A DNA stretch of 64,000 nt from Macrocystis pyrifera (Eukaryota > Sar > Phaeophyceae > Laminariales > Laminariaceae). The position numbers and the translations under genes were made by a program. Location of the stretch: positions 6,663,387-6,727,386 of the forward strand of contig JASSKH010000024.1 of assembly GCA_031763025.1 (NCBI GenBank). The letters are read 5' to 3'. The notes under the pieces are model-generated. The model was not told the origin of the DNA and searched no databases. It worked only from the letters and a program-made list of their open reading frames with translations. Below, in pieces: positions 33,240-45,100 of the stretch (position 1 is the stretch's first letter; each line of letters opens with the position of its first letter).

Positions 33240-36200
33240 CTGCGAGCAACACACCGTCATTTGTGCACCACCACCATCACCACCACCACCACCACCACCG
33301 TGGCAGATCGTCCAACGAAGAAGAGGAGTATTAGAGACAGGGGAACTTCCGAGAATACTCCGTGGGTTTGTTGTGGGGAGAAAGCCAGGCGTGTTTCGTT
33401 CACACGGTTTAAGTACCAGGCGTATGTTTTGTACGCAAAAATCCCCCTGCAACAGACGAGGCCATAACTTCCACAGCAGACCACAGACAGTACTCCTGCA
33501 ACAGACTATACCAGGTGCCTACCTGGTGCCAATATATAGGTGGTATATATTTTGTCACTCTTTTCCGGGACGAAAGATAAATTGATGCGCGTCGAACTTG
33601 ATACTGGGCGATACATTATATCTCTGCGGTACGACAGCCTGACCGCACTTTTTCTCGCTATGATGCCAAAATAGGAGTTGCACTCTTTTCGGGGCTATGT
33701 GTCGTTGGATTGGTTTTGGCATCCCCTCTCCCCTGTTGCGGCGTTATGATTTGAATAGCAAGTGTTTTCTCATCATACCTGGCAGGCGTTATCGCCTGCC
33801 TGGCTGATGAAAATCTCGCCCCTTCGTTCAGAAGGCATCCGGCGAGGCAAGCAAGCAATTTATACAACAGTGTATATCTGGTAGCTTCCAACCATCGTCA
33901 AGCACCTTTTGTGAGCTACCAGGGCAGACCCATGTTACACAATATTATTATTAGGCTTGCCATCCGACAATGCGCAGCATGAGCTTCGCCGTTGATCGAC
34001 CAAAACATTCCTGAAAGAAGAAATACCCGGTTACAAAGGACACCTATGCACAAGGTCTATCCATCTCCCATGTCTACTTCCTTTTATGATTTACCAGGTA
34101 TCGTGTTTCGGTTACAATTTTTCGGAGTGATTTTGAGTATGTCATTGTTATTATACTCGCCATCCTCGACAGCGTTGTAAGTAGCATGAGCTTCAGCGTT
34201 GATCACTCGAAAGCGCTCCGAAAGAAGAAAAACCACGCGAAACAATACTGATACTATTAATAAGTATGCCTTTTCTTCCTATCATATCGTATCATAGCTC
34301 ATGGGATTACTACATACAGTAATCATCGGGTTTCGTTTCTTCTGGAAGGCTTGTTTTTTTCAGGTCAGGTATAGAGCTCTCCTCAAGTGAGGATGCCTCA
34401 GAAAATGTGCCGTACACCCCTGCACAGGTAGGGTACCCATTTTTTAAGACCACCCCGTGTCGAACCAATAACAACTCTATTACGGGGGTCCATAGTTAAC
34501 AGGACCTATGGTACACATAAAAACCTATATATTTACCTATTTTTACAAAACAAAAACTGATCCCGTTAACTATGGACCCCCGTAATAATATGGTCATGTA
34601 TTTTTTCTGCCCACGATACTGACTCAGAGCAGGTTTTTCTCGCGACAAACCCGATCTATTTGCTGCACCTGGCTGGCACTGCTGTCTCCCGAAAAGTCTT
34701 TCAAAGGGTGTTCTCGAAGCGGGCACCCCACTGTACTTCGTGATACTACCGAGCACACGCGCCCCCGACAAGGAACACATAGTTTCTGCTTCATGCACCA
34801 GAACCTGATCGATGTCCTCTGTTTCTCCGGCGATGATGTCTTCCAAGCTCTCGTCGATTACGTGGACCAGCACGACGGAGTCCCGGGGAGAGATCAGCGG
34901 CAACAGCTTGTCCAGCATACGGCAGACCTTGCGCAAATCCGAGGTAACCGCCACGAGATACCTGCCGTTTTCCCCACGCGCAGCCGTGGGTACGCCGGTT
35001 TAAGAGCGCCCTTGACCAGAGAATTCGGGACGTAAGAACTGTCACCAAACGGCTTGCCACGAAAAAAAAAAATCCAGATGCTACTACTGTACATAACAGC
35101 ATTTTTCCTTGTATCCCCTAGCCCCGCCCTTAAATCGGATCTGTAACGCCTCGGCACCGCTAAAGATTCCCGACCAAAGGGCGCGGGCACCAGAGCAGAA
35201 TGATCTCTCACCATGCCCGTCGCAGCGGGTGTATGCTCGGGGGTGGGTCGGAGCCCACCTCAATCAAGTCTCAACCTGGATACAAAACAAAAACAAAAAC
35301 GTGTATGCTATAGTGATAAATGATCGTCTTTAGCTCGATTCTTCAAGGGCGGCCATTGCTCTTGTCCCGGAGTAAGATCGGTGGGCTCTTTCGATTGGGT
35401 ATGGGAGTCAATCTAGACAGTAGTTAAGAACGCCTGTTTTTTGGCTTGTCTATCGGCGCTCTTGAAGCCGGGTAAGAACGCCTGTTTTTGGCTTGTCCAA
35501 CCTAGTGGCGCTCTTAAAGCGGGGTACCCACGGTGGTAGAGAAATGCGTGACACGTGGTGGACGTCGGCAGGTGCCGAACCTAAGAGGTAGCAACAGGAA
35601 ATATTAGTCCATATTTTGACATATTATCATACTCTCTGTCTGCCTCTCTCTCTCTCTCTCTCTCTCTCCCACCCTCCCTCTCCCCCCCACCTGGCAATAT
35701 AAAGTACCTGGTAAGGAATATGCCAAAAAAGAGGTTGCCAACCACAGTTGATAGAGCTGTATGGGAGAAAGTAGCAAAAGGGCGAGCTGGAATAAGGTGG
35801 GATGGCGTAGTTGAGAAAGTATGGAAGGATATAGGGGGAAACCAAGAAGAGATGATGTCCGCCGGGAAGTTTGGGAGGTACAAGGCAGAAGTAGAACAAA
35901 GGATAGAAAGAAGGGAAAGGCTAGCGCTAAGAAACAAGGTGGGATCGGAAAAACACCCAGAGATATACGGGGGATTGAGGGAAGGAATATGAATGAACAC
36001 GTATTTGCATGGCCCAATGGACTTCGCGAAAACGCTGAAACTGCGCTTTCGTGTAGGTGACCTGGACCTGCCAAGAAAGAAGAAAGAGGTACACCAGTAG
36101 CCGGGAAGAGGAGGAAGTAGACGCACAGATGTGCCCGTGTGGCAAAGCAATAGAGAGTAGAACTCAGATAGTAGGAGAATGTGAAATATACAAGGAGGAA

Positions 36201-37220
36201 CGGGATGTGTTGGAAGAGGAGATGAGGGAAATAGACGAATGTGACATGGAGGAGTTTGATACACTGAATAGCAGCGAGAAAACGATCGCTATCCTAGGAG
36301 ATAGATGGTGGTCACAGGAGGCCAAACAGGAAGGGGATAAGATTAGTAAAAAGTTTCTATGTAATATATGGAAACAACGTAATGAGCGCCCAATTGTTGG
36401 AGGTGTCTCTATTAGGAGTAGGAACGGTGCTCCGTCTCGAAAGGGATGCGTGGTCAATGGTCAAATGACTATGGCAAGCAACAAATGAGTACGCCCCCCC
36501 CCCCCCCCCCCCCCCACCCCACCCGCTCTCTCGCCCCTGTTTGTTTATGCCCCCAGCCTGGTCGGTGAAAACCCGACGTGCTCCGTCCCGGCGTTGTAGG
36601 GATGCAAGGGTCTATGGTCATACGATTACGGTCATACATGACAGGAGTGCACCTCCTCCCTCCCCGCTCCCTCTAGTTCTCTCTACCCCCCGCTCCCCCA
36701 TATTATATTCCTGGTATATATAGGTTGGGGCTGGCGTCAGTTGATGACCACGCTGTACAACACGCCTCTCACTGCGTGAGCTAGATAGCCAGGGTACCGT
36801 TTTTTTTTTTTTTGTTTTGTTTTTGTTTTGGCGGTTACCACGGCTGGCGGTCGAGTTAGGTCATTTTTTGTGCGGGGAGAACCTCAACCCCGCACAAGGG
36901 GAATGATCGTATGACGTATCGTGTATATGGTAAGGCGCCCACGAGGCAGTTACATAGTACCCCCGTTGCTGTCTCTGGAAGTGGCTACACCGGAAATTAA
37001 AGTAACTAATTGAAGCTGTCATCCATATGCAAGAAAATCCGCCTCAAAGGCGGTTCTTAGCAGCTCAGCCTTCATGCGACTCGCCCAACACCTCACGGCG
37101 CTTCGCGCTTGGTGCAAGCAATGTCTGCCCGGTCGGTGAAAACCCGACGTGCTCCATCCCGACATTGTAGGGATGTGGGGGTCTATGGAGATACGACCAC
37201 GGCCATGTACGACAATGAGT

Positions 37221-37253
<33 letters not shown>

Positions 37254-39102
37254 CGGCTCCTCCCTCTCTATTTGTATATCGGCCTGTGTTTCATCTGCCA
37301 CTGTAACTATCTACTTATTATCTATTCATCTATCTATCTCAATTTCCATATTACTCATTGGGCGGCAAGCCTCACTCACCTCTTTGGCCTGGTAAGGTAG
37401 CTCGGGGACACCACAGAAGGGGAAAACTTTTTGGCGAATATGATCTGGCCGTCGACACGCCACCGTCCGCATTAGAAAGGAGGGGGGGGGGGGGGGGGGG
37501 GAAGAGGGAGGAGAAGGCGGAGTGGGGGGAAGAGAATGGGGGGAGGGAGGGGGGGTCGTAGCGTAAGGAACATCAATGTAAGTAAGAGGTAAAATAGTTG
37601 GGATCGACAGCGACGTTTTGATCGGATTTACTGTGGGTCTAAAACAAAGCTTTCCCCCCATAGATCCTACAACCTCCAAGCTGTTTGTCCGTGTGTTTTC
37701 GCGGCGTTTTATTGCTACCCCCCACTCTACTCTACCCTACCCCATCTTACCCTACCCTCCTTTATCGTACCCTACCCTACCCTACCCTACCCTACCCCCT
37801 ACCTTACCTTACTACTTACCTTACCCTACCCTACCCTACCCTACCCTATCCTACCCTATCTTACTCTACCCTACCCTATCCTACTCTACCCTACCTTACC
37901 TTACCCTACCCTACCCTACCTTTTGTCGCAATATAGTGGCACTTTGGGTTGATTCTTCCTGTGTGATGATTGATCGCAAGTACTATGTCCTTTGCTTTCA
38001 ATGGACGAGAGATTTTTCTGGGGTATTCCCCGACTCCTGTGACCACGGATTAGATTTCTTGTGGTGAGTTCATGTGGGAACAACCACAACAAAAACCCGA
38101 AAGAGGCAGCGAGAGCCATGCTTTTCGGGGGATGATCTAGGACCAACAGGAAATACAAGAAAACACGCCCTATCATACCGTACCTGGTAACGAGTGCGCT
38201 CTACTGCCCACTGCGCCACGCCTCCGAACTGGGAAACCCGCGGACCTCGTCTGCCGTAGCACCCCATGAACACCACCTGTCGAGGGATTGAGGAAACACG
38301 TTACGGGACGTGAGGGAGTCATGCTATATACGGCGGGGGGTGGGCGGGGCACCTACTCGATACCTTACATTTCCCTACCTTACCCTACCCTACTCTACTC
38401 TACCCTACCTTACTCTACTCCACCGTATCCTACCCTACCCTACCCCACCCCACCCTTCCCCTCCCTACCCTTCTCTTCCCAATCCTACCTTATCATACCC
38501 TACCCTACTCTACCCTACTCTACCCTACCCTACCCTACCCTACCCTACCCTGCCGAACATTAACCTACCCTACCCTACCCTACCATACCTGGCCAGTATT
38601 ATTAGTGTTTATCAATTTCATACCATGAGCGGCTCGACACCTCGCCCGACGGGTAACTTCGACAAAACAGAAAAACTTTACTCGTACGTTTGACATGACC
38701 GGCGACTCGATGTGCACTGCCAATAGGCCATGGTCTACACACACCATTACGGGGGACCACAGTAAATAGGACCTACGGTACACACAAAAACCTATACATT
38801 TACCTATTTTTACCAACAATATTTGGTCCCATTTACTGTGCCCCCCCGTAATAGGGATATAGCAGAGGACTGTTTACACAACCGATGCACTCGAAAAAAA
38901 AAAAAAAAAACAAAACAAGCAGAAGAACGCATGCCATTTACGACGTGTAGGGCGACGCACCCACTCTACCTACCACACTGGGTGATGAGAGAACAACACC
39001 CCCTCCCAAGAATTTTTTCATTTTCGAAGCTGGCTTTTCTCTCGACAGCGGAGCGGGAGGGTGCAAACGCCTACCGTATAACACACTGGGTGATAAGATA
39101 AC

Positions 39103-39137
<35 letters not shown>

Positions 39138-42100
39138 TCGGACGATTTTTAAAAGCTGGGCTTCTCGACAACTGAGTACGACGAGGGAGTCCATAGTTAA
39201 TAGGACCTATGGTATACATAAAAACCTATATATTCACCTATTTTTACCAGCAAAATTTGGTCCCGTTAACTATGGACCCCCGTAATAGACGAAGTATTTC
39301 CGGAGCCACCATTTTAATTGCGTGTGCCCCCCTTGAAGTCTGTCTGACATTCGTCCCAGGGAGTGTGTTATCTTGATTATAGTGCACGGTACGTACGTAC
39401 CGGTACGTTTATGGAAACGTAGCGTCCAGATATATTTCCAAAAAAAGCCCATCATGTTTTCGGTGTTGTTGCGCGTGACCCCCCGGAGTTTGGAGACCCT
39501 CGGCTCGGAAATTCGTCGCAGCGGGGGGGGGGGGGGGGGGGAGGGTGTTATCCCATCACCGGTGTGATACTGTACTTCTGTACTTCTTTCTAGGCTTCCT
39601 TGCCATACTTGAGGAGCTCTGCTGCTGCTGCATGTACGACCTAAGCCTAGGCCATGGGGGATTGTGTCATCAACGCGGGTTTTTTTTTGTAGAGAGGTCC
39701 TGACGTGAGGAGGAGAGCCTCAGGAATATTAAGGGCGTAAAATACCCCTACAAGGCAAAACACGCCGTCATACCCCCCCCCCCCCCCCGCCGATACTTCG
39801 CGAAAACGCTGAAACTGCGCTTTCGTGTAGGTGACCTGGACCGGCCAAGAAAGAAGAAAGAGGTACACCAGTAGCCGGGAGGAGGAGGAAGTAGACGCAC
39901 AGCAGATGTGCCCGTGTGGCAAAGCAATAGAGAGTAGAACTCAGGTAGTAGGAGAATGTGAAATATACAAGGAGGAACGGGGGTGTGTTGGAAGAGGAGA
40001 TGAGGGAAATAGACGAATGTGACATGGAGGAGTTTGATACACTGAATAGCAGCGAGAAAACGATCGCTATGCTAGGAGATAGATGGTGGCAAAAGGCGAC
40101 CAGACAGGAAGGGGATAAGATTAGTAAAAAGTTTCTATGTAATATATGGAAACAACGCAATGAGCGCCCAATTGTTGGAGATGTCTCTATTAGGAGTAGG
40201 AACGGTGCTCCGTCTCGAAAGGGATGCGTGGTCAATGGTCAAATGACTATGGCAAGCAACAAATGAGTACGCCCCCCCCGTACCCAGCCGTAGCCCCAAG
40301 AAATCACTTTGAGATGAAAAAAAAAACGAAAGTGCAAAACCCGATGGCCTAGATTTTACAGCGCAACAATATTTTGGAATGCCAACGAGGTTTCTAATTG
40401 TATGGGGTAATTGGGGTTTCCAACGATATTGGGTAACGGGGTTTCCAACGATATTGAGTATTTTGGGGGTTCCAACGGTATTGTATATTTGGGGTTTCCA
40501 AAGTTATTAAGCATCAGGGAGGGTTTCCAACAAATTGGCTAATGGGATTTCCAACGATATTGGCTAATGGGATTTCCAACGATATCGGGTAATTGTGGTT
40601 TCCAACGATATTGGGTAATGGGGTTTCCGACGATATATTGGTAAATGGGTTTCTAACGTTAGTGGGTAGTGGGGTTTCCAACGATATTGGGTAGTGGGGT
40701 TTGTTTCCAACGATATCGGATAATTGGGGTTTCCAACGACATTGGGTAATGGGGTTCCAACGATGTTGGGTAAATGGGTTTCCAACGTTAGTGGGTAGTG
40801 GGGTTTCCAACGATATTGGGTAATCGGGGTTTCCAACGACGTTGGGTAGTTCGTCAGTCGAGGAGCCCCTGCAGTCAGAACTGCTTTTTTTTCATCGTAT
40901 CCAATAACATTGGGTTCCAACCATTTTCGAAAACAAAAACACTACTACTACTGCTACTGCCTGTTGTGACTTCGCTCTGACTAAACACTGCTTGCTGTGT
41001 GTCATCACAAAACAAAACGTTTTCCCCCCCCGCCCCCCCTTCTCTCGGCCCATTCGTTTTTGCTAACTGAATGCTGCGAACACACCACCCTTGGAGTGAA
41101 TATAGGGAGCGTTCATGCTTTAATATGAATACTAACCGTTACGTATATTACCGGCCATAGTGGTACTACTGTAGGGGATTGCTAAAGGTATTCGGTGGTT
41201 TCTCTAGCTATCCTCGCCGGTCAGAAGATTCACGAACGCCGGACATATAAATGATCTACAGACAGATCATCTACAGATACATGATCTACAGACATATCAT
41301 TTACAGATAGATGATCTACAGATGCATCATCTACATATATATCATCTACTGATATATCATCTACAGATAGATCGTTCAGATCTTGACCTGCCGCTATATC
41401 AATTGTGATGTGCAGGATCTGTCAGTGGTACGGGTCCGACCCAGGAAATACGTGCTTGTTACGATAGATCATGCAGATTGTACGGCTCTATCCCGGCAAC
41501 AGGATACAGAGGCAACTTTTATCACACAGATCAGGAATAGATCTTCACCCTTGAGGACCTAGAGCGTCAAGTGGGAATCGACTGTGTGTCCGAAACGTGG
41601 AAGGTGTTGGGTTAGACCTGTGTTGTACAGATCCTGCATAACATCTCACAACGACTGGTTAGGATCTGGATGATCTGCAGATGATCTGAAGATTATCTAT
41701 CTGTAGACGATTTATCTGATCTATCTGCAGATTACCTAGATGATCTAGATGATCTGTCTGACATATCTGTACATGATCAGTCTGATCTATCTTTAGATGA
41801 TCTGTCTAATATATCTGTAGATTATCTGTCTGATCTATCTGTAGATGATCTGTCTGATCTATATGTAGATGATCTATCTGCTCTATATGTAGATGATCTA
41901 TCTGATCTATCTGTAGATGATCTATCTGATATATCTGTAGATGATCTGTCTGATCTAACTGTGGATGATCTATCTGATCTATCTGTAGATGATCTATCTG
42001 ACCTATCTGATCTATCTGTCCCAAGTGTGGGAAAAATTTCAAGTACTTCTTGTCTAAGCTAGGCCAAGTCGTGAACGACCCTCGGGGGGAGGGGTCTACT

Positions 42101-45100
42101 CATTATCGTTATCATGCATGGGCCGAAGTCGTATGACCACAGCACACCACGGACAGATCATGTCCAATCAGTAGATCACCTAGCTCCTTGGCCAGTCGTA
42201 TGACCGCATCACATCTCCGACAGATGATGATCTATCTGTCTACAATAGATCAAGTAGATCATTACCTGCCGTTGTGAGAGGTTGTGCATGATCTATCCGT
42301 ACAGTACAGATCCAACCCAGGAAACATGTGCTAGATCCCGCAGATCATGCGAATCGTACGGGTTCCACACTGCGACCAACTTGAGCTACTGTAGAAAATC
42401 ATACAGATCAGGGATAGCTGATCTATCTGCCTCAAGGGATCTAGATCATGGCGCGGGAAATATTCGACTGTCTCTGTCCGAGGTGTGGAAGCACAGGCCC
42501 TCGCAGCCTTACAACACCAGGACGGACGGAGCACGTCGAGTTTTTCACCGACCAGGCAGACGTTTTTTTTTTTTTTTCTTCTTCTCTTTTTTCACCTGAA
42601 GTGAAAGACGTGAGGTGTTATTGCTCGGTGAATCGCAAGTGAAAGAAGGAAGGAAAGAAGGAAAGAAGGGAGGGAGGAGTGAGCTGCATCCTGCAACATA
42701 AAAAACACTTGTGGGGCGGGCGGGCTCCGGCACCTTTGTGCGTGCGTACGTTCTTGCATACCGACGGCAGCAGCGTCGGATTACTTGCTGGCGGGGGGGG
42801 GGGGGGGTGTACTCATTATCATGCATGGCCGTAGTCGAATGACCATAGACCCTCGCACCCCTACAATACCGGAACGGAGCGCGTCGGGTTTTCACCGACC
42901 AGGCAGACATTGGTTGCACTAAGCGCGAGGCACCGTGAGGTGTCCGGTGAGTCGCATGAAGGGTAAGCTGCATCCTACTAAGAACCGCTTGTGAGGCGGA
43001 CTTGCATATGGATGACAGCTTCAATGAGTTAGTTTAATTTCCGGTGTGGCCACTTCCAGAGACAGCAATGGGAGTACTACGTAACTGCCTCTTGGGTGCC
43101 TTACCTTGAACACTACGTGGTACGATCAATTCCCTTGTGCAGAGTAAAGGTTCTTTACTTCGCACAAATGATCTAACTAGACGTCCAGCTGTGGGCGACC
43201 GCCAAAAAATAATATAAAATAAAAATAAATAAACGGTACCCTGGATGTCTAGCTCACGTAGTGAGCGGCATGTTTTACAGTGTCGTTGCCAACCGACGCC
43301 AACCCAACCCATATATAATATATATAATAGGGGGGGGGGGGGGGGGGGGGGTACTCATTATCGTTATCATGCGTGGCCGTAATCGTATGACCAGGGGGGG
43401 GGGGGGCATCGAGAGCACCGAGCGAGAGAATTCCGACTTTCTCGAGAGTTTCCAGCCGGTGGTCTTAGGACGAGAGTAGCCGGACTCCCCTTCCCTTCCC
43501 CCCCGGTGTATACTTGTACATACCACACTATTTATACTACTTCCGAGACTAGGACAGGGGGACAAAATCAAGTGAACACAAATAAACCTTTTCGTTCGTA
43601 CGTAGACCTCCCCAACCGCACACAAGGTGCCGAATGTCCGCCTCCCTCACCAGCGGTTTTTTTTAGCAGGATGCAGGTCACTCCGTTCATGCGACTCACG
43701 GAACAACACCTCAAAGCGCCTCGTCGCGCTTGGTGCAAGCAATGTCTGCCTGGTCGGTGAAACCCGACGTGCCCCGTCCCGGCATTGTGGAGATGCGAGC
43801 GTCTATGGTCATCCAACTACGGCCATGCATGATAATGAGTACACCCCCCCCCCCCCCCCCCCGCCCCGCTCGCTGGAACGGCGAAAACATACGAGGCGAC
43901 GTGTCAAAAGGCAATCGACTTAGCGGTGGCATTTGTTTAGGGGGACTCAGGGAGAGGCCGGACTCTGAGTATTTACAGAGCTGCTCTCCTGCTCCGAGCG
44001 CAACCTAATCTCGAGCGAACGAAGCGAACCTCTCGCGCCCCCCGCCGCCTCGGAGTTGTTGACGGCACTCTCGCTTCGGGCGGCGGCGGCTCACGACTCA
44101 CTAGAACGTGCGCAGGCTGCGGGCTTCTTCCTCCGGAGTAGTACCAGGCATGTGTTAGAGGTGTTTAACACTTACCTCTACCTTCCGCTCGGTGAGGACG
44201 GCGTCGATGACGCTTATCACTTCTTCTACCGACCCCGATGAGCCCGGTGGGAGCGATCGAAACACGAGCTCCAGCGATTCTTCCTGCGTGCGCGCGCGCG
44301 AGGGGGGGGGGGGGGGGAGGAGACGACGGCGGGTGCCAAGAGAATCAATTCCGCTGGGGTGTGTTTCGGGGTGATCAACGTTGAAGCTCAGGTTGCTGAC
44401 GATTGTTGGAGATGGGTTCGCCGAAGGGGTTGCGATCGTTTTTCAGCGCTCGATATTTTTCAGAACGGGGGGGTTAAGGTTGGTTAATACCGAACAACAG
44501 CAAGATGTTTTCGAAAGTATCTGGTCTAGAGAGAGAGAGAGAGGGAGCCTTCCGAAAATAACAACGCGCGACTTTTTACATAACGCTACGATTCCGATTG
44601 TACCGTCTTGTCGAGAAAAAATGGGCGCTAAGAAGCGGTCGCAGCAGCATCCCTGTTCGAAGTCAACGTTTTTTTTTTTTTGCGATATTACGCTTCGTGC
44701 ATACTGTAGTTTCCTTTTTAGGTTTTGGTTTCCCTCGTTTTTCTTCTCCAGGGTCGTCGAAGCGTCATGTCATCTAACACCAAATTTGTCGGAAAGCAAA
44801 ACATACTCACAGCACTATTGGCCCTCTCGGGATCCCAGAGAGAAAAATTGACGATACGTAGTAGGTTGACGATTTCACCAATGGTTGCGGTAACTGCGTG
44901 ATTGGAGGGGGGTGGGAGATGATACGATTGTTGGTGTCCCGAGTTACAATGGTTGAGTACAAGGGGGTCGTACGGCACGGTCGCAAGCAGCACGACCCTC
45001 CCTACCCGTACATACTGCTGGTCGCTCACGCAGCTGCTCGTAGATGGTTGGTACCACCACCAAAGTTACCAACCATTGTCGATACCTTGGGGCCGGCCCC

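Noticed and set aside
38186-38236. tRNA gene
   Set aside because: Only the 5' half resembles a tRNA; the T arm and acceptor 3' strand are missing.
37618-38693. Tyr/Pro/Leu-rich frames
   Set aside because: They are translations of the (CCCTA)n arrays.
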